Assembly (NCBI GenBank): GCA_002803225.1
Contig: NXFV01000855.1
Location: 1 to 63,420, forward strand
Source: Gamarada debralockiae
Lineage: Eukaryota > Ascomycota > Leotiomycetes > Helotiales > Hyphodiscaceae
Length of the DNA: 63,420 bases
Reading direction: 5' to 3'
The position numbers were made by a program, and so were the translations under genes. Below the pieces are notes generated by a model. The model made no database searches. It was not told where the DNA came from and saw only the letters and a program-made list of their open reading frames with translations. This document shows positions 22,139-32,498 of this stretch, piece after piece (position 1 is the first letter of the stretch; the number at the start of each line of letters is the position of its first letter).

Positions 22139-23178
22139 CTTTGATGGGGGAAGTGGGATAGTGGATGAGGGAAGGCATTGTTGAATATGACGCTGTGCTT
22201 ATCTTGGAGAAGGCAATGAGTGATGCGACCTTGATGGTGAGTTGGAATAGAAATTCACAATAAAGATACAGGAATCGACACGGCCTGGAGAAGATCTAGT
22301 TAGCTTTTAAATCAATTACTGGCAAAGCGTGACGGCACTCGCTCGCCACGCGACCTGCGAGGACGTCCCGATGAGATAAAAGCTCATCCTTCGTGATCCT
22401 GCGAGGACGTCCCGATGAGATAAAAGCTCATCCTTCGTGATCCTCGTGACTGGTTCGCGTTTCTAAGTCTTCCGCATGTCCAGTGACCAATTACTCAAAA
22501 CTCTTCAGGGAGGATGACATAGAAAGGTATTTTCAAAGTCGGTTTCGCCCCTGAATTACTAACCGAAACCAAGGGGTTCGTTAATTGACGGCGGATTTTC
22601 GCTTGATTTTAGTGGGAAAGCTCACTGTAGACAGGAAAAGTGCCCAGATAGCCCTGGAACATTGAGCTTGAATATCTTATTTTATGCTCGCAAATATCCT
22701 ATGTTTTCTTATATATTGAGTCTAACATTCAGTGCATGTTCTAGGGATGTTTGGACATTTGCCCGCCAATTTCCAGTCCATAGCGAGGAAAGCTCAATAA
22801 AACCGGCATCAATTAGCACACCCACTGGTGCCCCACTATGCAGTAAGCTGGGGTTTCTCCGTGATGGTGATCATTACTTTAATCGGTTCAAATTGAGACC
22901 GCGACAGTTTCCTTTGTGGAATTACCAAGCCCTGGAGCCTCCATTAATGTAACTTCGAGCTCTTGGACGAAAGTTGTGAGTTAACCTTAATGAGAGGCTT
23001 TGCTCATCTTCAGCCGCACATGTGGCTGTGGCTGCGTAGCAACCAACAGAAGAGGCGGCTTTCAGGCACGACATCTCTCGAAGAGCCTTTAGCGACGATG
23101 AACTTGAGATGAACAAAAGTTCATCCATTGCCTGTGCCAGTGATATAATAGGATTAGCAGCTTAGCAAGTCGGAGGCC
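22139..23178. other. Intergenic region with one exact tandem repeat
   Basis: About 1 kb without a supportable gene. The 44-bp duplication is listed separately. Confidence 0.4.
22354..22441. repeat. Exact 44-bp tandem duplication
   Basis: 22354-22397 and 22398-22441 are identical. Each unit begins cctgcgaggacgtcccgatg and contains gatgag and gctcatc, which can form a small hairpin around ataaaa. Being perfect, the duplication is recent or conserved. Confidence 0.9.
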
Positions 23179-24180
23179 ATGGCTCGCCTTCAGATTCCCC
23201 CATTTCAGCATGGCAACGAGCTCGTCACCAGCGACATCACTACGCCGACACGAGTATCTATTCCTAACGAGCCATGTCTAGACGGTTCGCGAGATTCAGT
23301 CGACGAATTCCTTCGGAAAGAATTATCTTGCGATATTCTGGACGAACTGTATCCCTTCCTCTACTTGATCGCGAAAAAGTCAAGCGGTCACATCGCGTCG
23401 TTACACGACCAAATCGTCAAAGGCCGCTCGATATTGATCGCCGAGAAACCAGCATTACATCTAGTGTGGTACTACAAGATAATCTTCGTGAAGCCCATCC
23501 CGCAGTGTCTCCTCAATGCTACCTTTTGGGAACGTTATCTCTGCCCAGCACCCGGAGTTCAAAACGGGGAACATGCAGTCTGCGATCTAGCAGCTCTGAG
23601 TCCAACTTGCCGCGCCGCTCTCGGATTCCTGAGGACATATGCCCATCTTGTCAAACACGAGTCGGACTTCCGCATCGCAAAGGCCGCGCATCTCATCCCA
23701 GAACACGTATCCTACACCGCATTCCAGATCTTCATTGACCCCTTTCGTCAGATTCCAGATGACGCAGTGACTCTTCGTTACCAGTATGGCCAAATCCGCC
23801 TCACGCGTCTCAATTGGGCAGTGCGAATCTTTCGTCCTGTGTCAATTGCCAAAAAACCCTTTTACGTCTATTACCAAAATCGAGGCACCCAAACCCGCGA
23901 GTACCTGGAACAGTTCGGCGCACCGCTGCTGTTTCTCTTCGCGAGCCTGACGCTGATATTATCTTCGATGCAAGTTGTGCTTGCCGCTCGACCGGAGGTA
24001 AGACCCGGGGCCTTCGCGACAGTGAGCTGGGGATTCTCGGTTGCTGTGATCATCTTCATTGTTGGGTTGTGTGTCCTTGCATGCGTGTTTGTGGCTCTGT
24101 TGTTTACTCGGCAGTTGGGGTTTGGCATTCGATTAGGGAGAAAGAGGATGGGTGGTAGTGAAAAGAACGAAGGGTACTGA
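23179..24180 (+). CDS. Fungal two-TM protein, DUF6601-like
   Basis: Single-exon gene of 333 aa. The soluble N-terminal part has VDEFLRKELSCDILDELYP, SLHDQIVKGRSILI, EKPALHLVWYYKIIFVKPIP and LLNATFWERYL. These match my memory of a fungal family (about DUF6601) with the pattern LHxQxxxxRxIxxxExxxLHLVW...IFIKPLPxxLL...FW. A middle segment, ALGFLRTYAHLVKHESDFRIA, is also family-like. Two membrane segments follow near the C-terminus: APLLFLFASLTLILSSMQVV (about 257-280) and SVAVIIFIVGLCVLACVFVA (about 290-312), then a basic tail RLGRKRM. Location is probably an internal or plasma membrane; function unknown. Confidence 0.6.
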   Translation: MARLQIPPFQHGNELVTSDITTPTRVSIPNEPCLDGSRDSVDEFLRKELSCDILDELYPFLYLIAKKSSGHIASLHDQIVKGRSILIAEKPALHLVWYYKIIFVKPIPQCLLNATFWERYLCPAPGVQNGEHAVCDLAALSPTCRAALGFLRTYAHLVKHESDFRIAKAAHLIPEHVSYTAFQIFIDPFRQIPDDAVTLRYQYGQIRLTRLNWAVRIFRPVSIAKKPFYVYYQNRGTQTREYLEQFGAPLLFLFASLTLILSSMQVVLAARPEVRPGAFATVSWGFSVAVIIFIVGLCVLACVFVALLFTRQLGFGIRLGRKRMGGSEKNEGY

Positions 24181-24260
24181 GGTACTGGAGGAGATGGGCA
24201 CTTTACTTGTCATAAGGTCGCCGCTGCATAAATCTGGCTATAGTCAGCTGATACACTGAT

Positions 24261-24721
24261 TCAGTGACCCATCTCACACATCTCTCTCGCCTTCCCCAAA
24301 TCCCCACGCCTTTCCTACAACTAACCTAGATTATCGCGAATAGAGGCTCTATCTTGATCCTCCATACCTTCTACATCCATACCTAGCAAATTATCAGCAC
24401 CTCAAAACCCCTCAAAGCCCTTCCGTCATAAAGTATCTCAATGTACCTGAAACAACCTCATAGTCCTCCTCGAACAACTTCTCACATCACCCAGCGCTCC
24501 GTCTTCAAGCTCTCCAATCGTATTCTTGCTGAGCCCATCGAGCAGAGTGTTTTCGCCTACTACAGAGATTTTTAGGGCAAGAGACTCGAGATTTTTTCTT
24601 CGGCGAAAGAGCAGAGGCCCGCGAGGTTGCATTGGAGAGTGAGTTTGTTCTTCCATGTTGCGAGGAACATCTTGGTTGAGGCCTGGGCATGGGGATAGAC
24701 GAATTCGTGTGCGTGTGACAT
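24261..24721 (-). pseudogene. Decayed paralog of the TPR-MYND gene at 40 kb
   Basis: Minus-strand fragments match the protein encoded at 40008-40666. KNLESLALKISVVGENTLLD and LSKNTIGEL parallel KHLEALELKVKATGEKSIGT and LTKNALGEL. EKLFEEDYEVVS (in another frame) parallels EKMLEDADRIRS. RDNL and GDLGKAREMCEMG near the end parallel RDNLGQLWEMKGDMGKAREM. Frame changes between these pieces and the lack of a MYND finger mark it as a relic. Confidence 0.6.
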
Positions 24722-25289
24722 GATGGGGGATTGATGAGTTGGTTGTTGGACGAAGAGGGGTTGGTTTGGGGGGATGGGGGGAGGACGAAGAGAGTGGATG
24801 GAGGTACTCACAGACGAAGTTCAGGGTACGAGAACGAATGGCAGTGAATTAGATGGAGATGCGCCTTTCAACAATGGTCTTTCGTAGTTGAGCCGTACTG
24901 ACTGTCAGTGAATTGGCTGCTTAGCTTCAACGAGTGAATGCTTAAGTACTAGGTAGACGATTCGCCTTCCAAGACCCAGAATCAATTATCTAATGTGTGG
25001 CTTTGTGGAAAGGAGGAAGATTGAGAGTTTTGATGGCGCTCACTCGAGCGGCCTTCTGAATTTAAGAAACCTAAGGCCTTGCACTGGAAAATGCAGAGAA
25101 TTGAAGACACATTGAAGAACCGACTTCCAGTGAGCAATTGAGCTTCTCAGTTGGCTATCACTGCGGGACAAGGAATAACAAGCAAGACTAGACTCGAATA
25201 GCATTTCAATTCATAATCCTATAGTTATGGTAAACCGAACCATCCCATACTCCTAATGCCACAAGCCAGTTGAACGAACCGTATATCTT
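24722..25289. other. Intergenic, no feature seen
   Basis: Lies between the TPR relic and the CmcJ/AsaB-like gene; nothing supportable. Confidence 0.4.
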
Positions 25290-26216
25290 CTATGGACCAA
25301 AAACCAAAGCTCTAACCTCAATACTCTCCCTCCCAATAGCGCCCTCAGGTGTCCTCGGGTCCGTGAAGGCAGTATGCGGTACCCGTCCACCCAGAACCTT
25401 AGTCCCAGGCTTCAAAGACTCGCTATCAAAACACTCCAAGAACAGTCTCTCATCATTCTTCATTCCGCTCAAATAATGCCACTTCTGGTTCTCATTGAAC
25501 CTGATGCCAGCAGTCTCTCCAGTCCGGTCTGGGTATCTATGTTCAATTGGAATAAGATCCTCGTCTTTCAATGTAGAGGACGAGGCGAAACCGAGAGGAT
25601 TGGCTTGCACGGGGCCATTCAGAGGACGCCAAATGTTGATGATTCTGTAGCGGCCAGCGAGGAGTTTCTCTGCTTCGTCGGGGAGGTGGTGGTGTACGCG
25701 CTGTGTTGCGGACTTGAGCGTTTGGTCGATGTGTACGCGAGTAACTGGATTTCGTGGGGCGTTGGGATTCGAGCGTCTGATTGTATGGTCGAAGAGGAAG
25801 ACTTTGTTTGAGCCTGGGACGTGATCTAGAATCAACTTCTCTACCTCAGGGTAATAGTTCTTCTTGATGCTATCATCGTCCACAAAGTCCCTTTCCGCAG
25901 ACTCTGGAACGTTCGAGACGACCATGAAAGCGTCCTTATCCAACGTATATTCCGATTCATGGCCCCGGATATCCTTAATCGGCACCTCGACGTCAAAATC
26001 GCCATAGTTGCGTTGTGGTTGCCCCGCGGGTGCTTTCTCGACGAAGTTGAAGGGGACGGAACCGTCCTCAGGAGGGCGGAAGTAGTTTAGGGTCACTGTT
26101 GTGTCCCCGCGTGGAATATAGGAGGAGTCGTTTTGGACTTGGCCCGCGGCTTCGAGGCGAGAGGAAGAGGAGAGATTGTGTGCCGCGGTGGCATTAAGAG
26201 GTGCTGCTGTCGTCAT
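25290..26216 (-). CDS. CmcJ/AsaB-type oxygenase or desaturase-like protein
   Basis: Single exon, 308 aa. Fungal members of this family (AsaB-like, GA4-desaturase-like, related to the cephamycin CmcJ protein) are putative hydroxylases/desaturases often used in secondary metabolism. Diagnostic stretches are TTVTLNYFRPPEDGSVPFN near residue 39 and DVEVPIKDIRG with YTLDKDAFMVV about 75-103. NKVFLFDHTIRRS and VTRVHIDQT (about 142-166) carry candidate metal ligands His and Asp, followed by RYRIINIWRPLNGPVQ (about 191). The C-terminus has RFNENQKWHYLSGMKNDERLFLECFDS and VPHTAFTDP. Substrate unknown, and no other biosynthetic genes adjoin it, so a stand-alone role is as likely as a cluster. Divergent from the AT-hook gene. 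Confidence 0.88.
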   Translation of the reverse strand: MTTAAPLNATAAHNLSSSSRLEAAGQVQNDSSYIPRGDTTVTLNYFRPPEDGSVPFNFVEKAPAGQPQRNYGDFDVEVPIKDIRGHESEYTLDKDAFMVVSNVPESAERDFVDDDSIKKNYYPEVEKLILDHVPGSNKVFLFDHTIRRSNPNAPRNPVTRVHIDQTLKSATQRVHHHLPDEAEKLLAGRYRIINIWRPLNGPVQANPLGFASSSTLKDEDLIPIEHRYPDRTGETAGIRFNENQKWHYLSGMKNDERLFLECFDSESLKPGTKVLGGRVPHTAFTDPRTPEGAIGRESIEVRALVFGP

Positions 26217-26973
26217 GTTGACGTGCTTTATGGGTTGTAGTACTCGAGGTGAGGGGTAGATGGTGCGTAAAGATCTGATTACTGATGTCCTGAACGTGTT
26301 GGTGGTGCTGATTGTAATATACTCTTTCTCTTGAGTCCCTGTATTGATTGCTGGGTAATGGATTGGAGTGGATCTGCTGTTAGTTCAGAGGAGACGCGTG
26401 TAGCAAAATATATACTCCTTTGACTTGACTAGAGGATTTGTCTTGTTGATATTGTAAGCCGGCACGTCATTGGAGTCTTAGAAATCCATTTCGTGACAAA
26501 GTTCACGAATTATCCCCGCAGGTAGCAGCTGCCGAGGGTGGAAGGGAAAGGAGGGAAAGAAACGATTGGATTCGTTCGAATTCGTTGGTTTGTCAAGGGC
26601 GTGATTATTCCCAGGGTCGAAGTTGGGCTTCTGGAAAGATCTCAATACAGCACATCAGGTGGCAATTTAGCCGGTGAGGGGTGAAGGATTGAACCTAGCA
26701 ATCCATAGGACAGCTTCTATCAAGCTTCGACAGAAAATCTGATTAATAATCTGAAAAGCCAATGACAGATTGGTGCCTGGGCGCTAAACCACCCCGGAAA
26801 GATGTAAACAAACAGGGGTTCTTCACAGAACTACAACATGATATCGATACACGATAATTCGAATTTCTCACAATTTCTACGCATGAACTCCTGAATTCGC
26901 TGTTTTGTAAGACCTATGCAGGGCGGAGTAGTGCAGCTTAATCCCAATACCACGATCAGCGATTCCAACCAAC
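26217..26973. promoter_or_regulatory. Divergent promoter region, CmcJ/AsaB-like / AT-hook gene
   Basis: 757 bp of upstream sequence for both genes. I see no distinct core elements beyond AT-rich blocks near 26400-26460. Confidence 0.4.
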
Positions 26974-29900
26974 ATGGCAGACCTTCTATCCTCCCCAGAT
27001 CCTCTCAACGACTCCCCTACCTTCCAATCGCCTCCAAGGACGCGACGGACGTCTAGAGTCAGGCACTCATTCCCACTTGGAAGCAGCTCCCCAACCAAGC
27101 AAACTTTTGAACTGGACGTTGGAGACCAGATCTCGCCGCAAAAGATTAGAGTCACAGTCGAAGCAGGGAATTCAGACACGGAGAATGGATATACACACTT
27201 TGTCGAAGGCAGTCGAGCTGCCGGTACCTCGTTGAGTCGGCCACGCGTAAATCGCCAAAGAGAGAGAACTACAACGACTACGGTACCGGTCAAAGGGCTG
27301 TCTGATTCAGACGAGACACAAGAAGCGACGACGCCGAAGAGAGGTAGAGGACGGCCTAGGAAGTCTGCCGGAACTCCTGTGCCTGCAAAGAAAGCCGGAC
27401 GCGCCAGTACACCAACAAGAAAGAATGGTGGAAGGAGGAAGTCCATTGGGTCTTTGGTAGATGGAGACGATGAAGAGGATTACAATTTCCAGATTGGAAA
27501 GGGAGTGCAAGTTGGCAGAGGCAAGGGGAGGTCACGCTCTAGATCTATAAATGGGAATTCGAGAAAATCAACGCCGGCTACGAAACAGACAGAGGATAAG
27601 TTTGTCTCAAGTATTGCAGGCAAGAAAGGAAGAGGCAGGAGAAAGAGTTTATTGCCTGGTGAAGTAATGGTTTTAGAGGATGAGAACAGTGGAGGCAATC
27701 CGGAGTCTGAGGATTCAGCGCCAGATGTGGATGGAGCACTACAGATCATTGATGGCAACGAATCATACCCTCCGTCGGAATATTCCACAATTCGATCAAC
27801 CACTACAATTGGAGCAAACGACCCTGACATTGTCATTGCGAGGTTCGATCCTGGCAACGAGACTCCTCGGAGAACAGGATGGTCAAGCCCACGGATTATA
27901 GAAGGAACACGTATATCAAGCCCAGCTTTAAATGGCTATCCTTCACCTTCTGTCTCGCCCGAAAAGAACGGAAGCCAGTATGAAGAGAGTGTGGCGATGA
28001 GCCCAATATCTCCTGAGCAGCCGGAGTATGGCTCAGGTCAAGATGATGGAGGAGAGCAGCGCGAGGACGAAGGTGGAGACGGACTTGGGGAAATGAGAGA
28101 GTTTGATACTGTTTTAGAGAGCGAGGGCTTCAGCATGATATCTGTGGACTCATTGCCGTCTCTGCGAGAACATCTAAGCAGCCCTGCAAAGCAGCAGGAG
28201 AAGGAGCAATCAAATGCAGTTAGGAACAAAGCCCTTGCTTCAGTGAAGGGTTTGGAAGCTGCTGCTCATGAAGACTCATTTTCAAGCATACCAGAAGATG
28301 TCCTCCACGCCGCAACCCCAGCATGGAAAGCACAAAATTCCAACCTTCTCTCCGTTCAAAATTCGCGGATAGATGACTCTTTCTCAAGTATCCCGCCTGA
28401 GGTTCTCGATGCAGCAACTCCTGCCCGCAAGACACATATCTCCAAGTTGCAATCAAGGAGAAATTCGAGAACCGAGGATTCTTTTTCCAGCATAGCTCCT
28501 GAGGTCCTGGAAGCAGCAACTCCAGATAGAGACCTGCCAAAGCCCAAATTATTACAACCGAACAATAGTCAAGTCTACGAAGATTCATTCTCAGCGATTC
28601 CATCAGCTATATTGGAGGCGGCCACACCTGCTCCTGCACGCCAGGCCTCGCCGAAGCCCAGGTCGGGAACCGTCCAGACAAATGTAGCTTCTGGTGGATT
28701 AAGTATTCCTGCCCCGAGTCGTCCCAACTCCTCCGGACGAAATTCTACAAACTCGACAACCACTCGACTTCCAACGCCCGAGGAGACGCCATCTCCTCCA
28801 GCCGATTCGTCTATTCCTTCGGAGTCTGCTCCTGAAAAACCACCGTCTGAAGCCCCTGTAGTCGCATCCGTCGACCATCTATCAGCGAACGAATCCTCCA
28901 TTCATACTCAAATGAGATCCTCTCCGCCACCCATAGCGCCACGCAGGTATACCTACACGGCCCACCTTCGCCAGAGACGTGAGCTATATCCAGGTGCGGC
29001 TCAAACGCCTTCTATCGTGTTCTCTTCGCCATCTCTGCCGCCTCCAATTCCTCCTGCACGAGGACAACCTGTTCTAGCAGTGCAGACGGAAGAAGCGGAG
29101 AGACCTGGACTATCTCCAATTGCGCGAGCTGGCCGTGCTCTTCAAGATGCCGTTGGGCCTACTTCATCTCCGAGGGGTAGAGCTCAGAGTCTTGGAAGCC
29201 CATTCAAAAGCCCTGTTACCGATAGGAAATCTTCGTCGAGCGTTGCTCATTCAAATCTCTCTCCAACTCAGGAACGACGAGCAAACCCGCTACCGAGATT
29301 AGATGTAGCTGGTAATCTGTTCCCAAACCCATGGAACAAATCCGTTCATAACGATGATCCTTTTAGTAACAATGCCCCAACTCGTCAGCAGTCGGCAGCC
29401 CCAGCGCAGAAGCAAGCATATACTCTTGGATTACCCGAACAACACCGCATCTCGGACCCTCGTCTTTCTACTATCAGATCAGAAGGCAACTCGGTGCTAA
29501 GTGATGATGCCATGAGCTGGCAGGCTGAGGAGGAGATTACTGCCGACGATGAATCCACATCTTTGATCAATAACATCAATTCATCAGCCGGGCAAAGAAG
29601 TTCCTCCATTGAGCCAAGTCGCCTCAATTCAGAGAATGAGATGAAAACACTAGAACAGAAATGGGCCGCTGAGAGAGATGCCGTACGCAAGCAGATCGAA
29701 TCTGCCAGTACCAGCCAAGTTATCTTGATTGACTCAGATGAGGAGTCTCCTGCCGGAGCTGGAATTGAAGAAGATGACGAGGACTTTGGATTACTGCTAG
29801 AAACTCTTAATTCGTCTTCACCCGCAGTACAACAACCGCAAGTATTGCCAAAAGACAACGTTGAGAAACCACGACGCAGCAAGCTCCCCAGTCCGTGGAG

Positions 29901-31158
29901 AAAGAACAGCAAACGCTTGGTATACAGCGATGAACTCTCACACCTTTCTTCGCCACCTGTTCCAGCAAGAATCCCGCTAGCAAAGAACTCTGCAAACAAG
30001 GTCATCAACGACAGCGGAAATGACCTCGATCTGTCGTCCTTCATTATCCCGCAGAAGGAAAACTTCAAGCCCCGCGTCCGTGACAGTGGAAATCTCGATC
30101 TTTCCGAATTACTAGCATCGTCTCCCAACAAGAGCAAGCTCCCTGTTCTGACCAGGAGTTCGCAGAACAATACCTCTCTCCCACAAGAGCCCAGCTATAC
30201 TAGCGCATCCAGTTTTCGAACCGAGGAGAACAGCAGAGGAGCTCAGCCACAGTCATTCACACCTATTCCTCAAAAACTGGGCTTCCAGCCACGACTTCGC
30301 GATGCTGGCAATGCTGATGCATCATCCATCTTTGGATCCTCACCACTGAAATCTAACACCTACATCAACAACATCTTTGGCATGCACTCAAATAAAAGCA
30401 CCGTAGTCCACAATCCGACGCCCGAGTTGTCCACCTCATCGGCAACTGAACCCCTCGGTCTCTCCTCCCCAAGTCGAAGCAACAGTCTCCGGATTCAACC
30501 TCAACGAAAACCAGCTCAACTCTCGGAGTCGGAATGCAGCTATGAATCCTCCCCCTCTCCCACATCCGAGGAGGAGAAGGAAAATCGAAGCATCGACAAT
30601 CGGACCCTTAAATGGACTGAAACCGTACGATTGTCGTCTGCACAGATGCAGCCTCTCGTCTCGCCCACGAAATCTTGCTTACGCTCACCCCTCAAGACCC
30701 CAAGTAATGGCTCCGGAAGCGGAAGCAACGGCGCTAACACCTCTCCTTCCAAAACCGTCGCATTCGTTTCCTCCTCTCCTCTTCCATCCTCTCCGACCGC
30801 CGAGCCGTTATCCTCTACAACATGGTCAAAGGACCACTGGGTCCTACTTGACTCAATCTTGCAAGCTTGGAAGCCGGAGAACAATGGTGGATCTGAAGAT
30901 GGCCCGAAGGGACGCAGACGGAATAGTACAAGGGTCATCAGCAGGCTGTTAGGCAAGAAAGTGTTTTCTCAAGGCGAGGAAATGCGGTTGAAGCAGTGGC
31001 ATTTGGAGGTTGTGGATGAGTTCCGAGGGATTGTGCCGGGTTGGCAGGAGAAGGTCATCGCAATGAGAGTTTTTGCTTGCATCGTAGGAGAAGAACAGAG
31101 AAAGAAGGGTCTGGTTGGAGGCGGATGGGGTGCAGACGAGGTTGAGGAGACCGTCTGA
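26974..31158 (+). CDS. Large AT-hook nuclear protein
   Basis: One uninterrupted 1394-codon exon, notable because most neighbours have introns. The AT-hook core KRGRGRPRKS is near residue 121, and two further basic GR-rich patches (GRGKGRSRSR, KKGRGRRKS) lie within residues 175-225, suggesting AT-rich DNA binding. Most of the chain is disordered Ser/Pro-rich sequence with many SP sites. Residues about 428-550 contain four copies of a DSFSSIPPEVLEAATPA-like motif. Further on, two related blocks carry KPRVRDSGNLDLSELL and QPRLRDAGNADASSIF. The C-terminal 100 residues look folded: WSKDHWVLLDSILQAW, LLGKKVFSQGEEMRLKQWH, VVDEFRGIVPGW and VFACIVGEEQR. Fungal homologs are usually annotated only as AT DNA-binding proteins. 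A chromatin role is inferred. Confidence 0.75.
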   Translation: MADLLSSPDPLNDSPTFQSPPRTRRTSRVRHSFPLGSSSPTKQTFELDVGDQISPQKIRVTVEAGNSDTENGYTHFVEGSRAAGTSLSRPRVNRQRERTTTTTVPVKGLSDSDETQEATTPKRGRGRPRKSAGTPVPAKKAGRASTPTRKNGGRRKSIGSLVDGDDEEDYNFQIGKGVQVGRGKGRSRSRSINGNSRKSTPATKQTEDKFVSSIAGKKGRGRRKSLLPGEVMVLEDENSGGNPESEDSAPDVDGALQIIDGNESYPPSEYSTIRSTTTIGANDPDIVIARFDPGNETPRRTGWSSPRIIEGTRISSPALNGYPSPSVSPEKNGSQYEESVAMSPISPEQPEYGSGQDDGGEQREDEGGDGLGEMREFDTVLESEGFSMISVDSLPSLREHLSSPAKQQEKEQSNAVRNKALASVKGLEAAAHEDSFSSIPEDVLHAATPAWKAQNSNLLSVQNSRIDDSFSSIPPEVLDAATPARKTHISKLQSRRNSRTEDSFSSIAPEVLEAATPDRDLPKPKLLQPNNSQVYEDSFSAIPSAILEAATPAPARQASPKPRSGTVQTNVASGGLSIPAPSRPNSSGRNSTNSTTTRLPTPEETPSPPADSSIPSESAPEKPPSEAPVVASVDHLSANESSIHTQMRSSPPPIAPRRYTYTAHLRQRRELYPGAAQTPSIVFSSPSLPPPIPPARGQPVLAVQTEEAERPGLSPIARAGRALQDAVGPTSSPRGRAQSLGSPFKSPVTDRKSSSSVAHSNLSPTQERRANPLPRLDVAGNLFPNPWNKSVHNDDPFSNNAPTRQQSAAPAQKQAYTLGLPEQHRISDPRLSTIRSEGNSVLSDDAMSWQAEEEITADDESTSLINNINSSAGQRSSSIEPSRLNSENEMKTLEQKWAAERDAVRKQIESASTSQVILIDSDEESPAGAGIEEDDEDFGLLLETLNSSSPAVQQPQVLPKDNVEKPRRSKLPSPWRKNSKRLVYSDELSHLSSPPVPARIPLAKNSANKVINDSGNDLDLSSFIIPQKENFKPRVRDSGNLDLSELLASSPNKSKLPVLTRSSQNNTSLPQEPSYTSASSFRTEENSRGAQPQSFTPIPQKLGFQPRLRDAGNADASSIFGSSPLKSNTYINNIFGMHSNKSTVVHNPTPELSTSSATEPLGLSSPSRSNSLRIQPQRKPAQLSESECSYESSPSPTSEEEKENRSIDNRTLKWTETVRLSSAQMQPLVSPTKSCLRSPLKTPSNGSGSGSNGANTSPSKTVAFVSSSPLPSSPTAEPLSSTTWSKDHWVLLDSILQAWKPENNGGSEDGPKGRRRNSTRVISRLLGKKVFSQGEEMRLKQWHLEVVDEFRGIVPGWQEKVIAMRVFACIVGEEQRKKGLVGGGWGADEVEETV

Positions 31159-31564
31159 GTGTGTGGTTTGAGAAGAAATGCATCACGCACTCTAGGTGAA
31201 AGATTGATGATGCATGAAATTGTAGATATAAGATTAGTATAGGGCGCGGATTGCTGGGAGTTGGATAGGAAGCATAATCAATGCGGCGTTTCTTTTGTTG
31301 GAGCAAGCCTTGCCAGATCAACGAGAATGTTATGAAGAGATTTACGATGTTCTTCGGCTTTTGTGAAGGTCTCAAACCACTGAATCAAAACCAACCACCA
31401 GTGTGGAACATCCTGTTATCATCTTTCTATAACCAACTTCTCAATTCAAACTTGCATATAGGTTTCGCCACGTCTTGACCTCGTTGTGAAGCATCCTGGA
31501 TAGGCTGGCCAGTGCGCGCTGAAGAATGTTCGCTGGGCTCATATGTGGTATTTTGAGGCATATC
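31159..31564. other. 3' flank of the AT-hook gene
   Basis: No gene seen. Confidence 0.4.
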
Positions 31565-31836
31565 CTACGAGAGACGTCCCGAGTCCAGACCTCGGAAGAA
31601 TATAGAGGCGTCTTCAGCGTTCCAACAAGTTGCTAGATAGAAGTCGCCGTCGAAGTTCAGCGTGTCGACAAAGGCAATGTTATTTTGAGCTGCATCCATT
31701 GGCTCTTCCCATATGATTGTTGCTCCGTCGTTGCTGAGGCAAATTCAACTAGAGGCTGATAAAGTGACTGCCAGTCTTCGAGGGCGGGCGGCTCTCGAGT
31801 ATCCTCGAATGGGTGGAGGATGTCGAATTGCTCCAT
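31565..31836 (-). pseudogene. Unidentified gene relic
   Basis: A start at 31836 gives MEQFDILHPFEDTREPPAL, and a second frame continues with GATIIWEEPMD, VDTLNFDGDFYLATCWNAED and ASIFFRGLDSG to a stop at 31565. The two halves are in different frames. Both read like real protein, so this is a frameshifted remnant. Family not recognised with certainty. Confidence 0.45.
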
Positions 31837-31996
31837 CTACTCCCGTCTTCTTCCCTCATGAGACCCCAATAAGTCGCTTTTACGAGCTTTAGAGTCAGTG
31901 AGCATCGCCAAAGACTAGAACTTTCACTTCCAATGCATTGTTAGACAGTGAAAGTAGATTTGAAGAGCGTCTTCTTATCTCTTTGCGATAGCAAGT

Positions 31997-32254
31997 TTAA
32001 TGTGAGCCGTGTGGTAAGGTGCATCCTGAAACAATAGGTATGAGAGAACCAGCCACGATTGCATCAGCTAGACCGAAAATAAAGATGTCTTTCTTGAGCC
32101 CATTTCTAGTATTCCTCTTTAACCATTCTGAAAAGACTTCTTAAACACCTGGTAGATCTCCCGCCGCAATTGCAGACCGCACCGCTTCGATCTCTGCCGG
32201 ACTCTCAGACGGAGTCGAGAAAATTTCGGAAGTTTCCTCGACCCGATGTGGCAT
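31997..32254 (-). pseudogene. Ankyrin-type protein relic with internal stop
   Basis: From an ATG at 32254 the frame reads through SPAEIEAVRSAIAAGDLPGV, then TAA at 32143-32141, then EVFSEWLKRN...DIFIFGLADAIVAGSLIPIVS. The same frame is open on both sides of the stop. The pattern AIxxGDLxxV resembles the first helix pair of short fungal ankyrin proteins. It lies just downstream of the large ankyrin gene and may be a fragment of a relative. Confidence 0.5.
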
Positions 32255-32498
32255 ATCTGGAACTCTGAGTCGGGGTCACACTTGCTTCCTAGACTATTTA
32301 AAGAAAAATAAAATAGCTGAAGAGTGCGGGATAGGTTTCTTGTAGGCAGATGTGTGTAGAAGGGGAAATCGGTGTTACAATTTGTAGTGCATTATTCTTG
32401 TTGCGTATTCCTTAGCAGAATTCCATGATCTTCAATAAGAATTTCACCTCACCGCAACTCTATGACAGAGGCTTCCATCTAAGCGGAAGGCCTTCTTC

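Noticed and set aside
29385..30170. Long minus-strand open frame inside the AT-hook gene
   Set aside because: Low-complexity Ser/Leu composition with no domain; shadow of the 1394-codon gene.
25290..31158. Secondary-metabolite gene cluster around the CmcJ/AsaB-like gene
   Set aside because: No PKS, NRPS, terpene cyclase, P450 or pathway regulator is adjacent; neighbours are unrelated.
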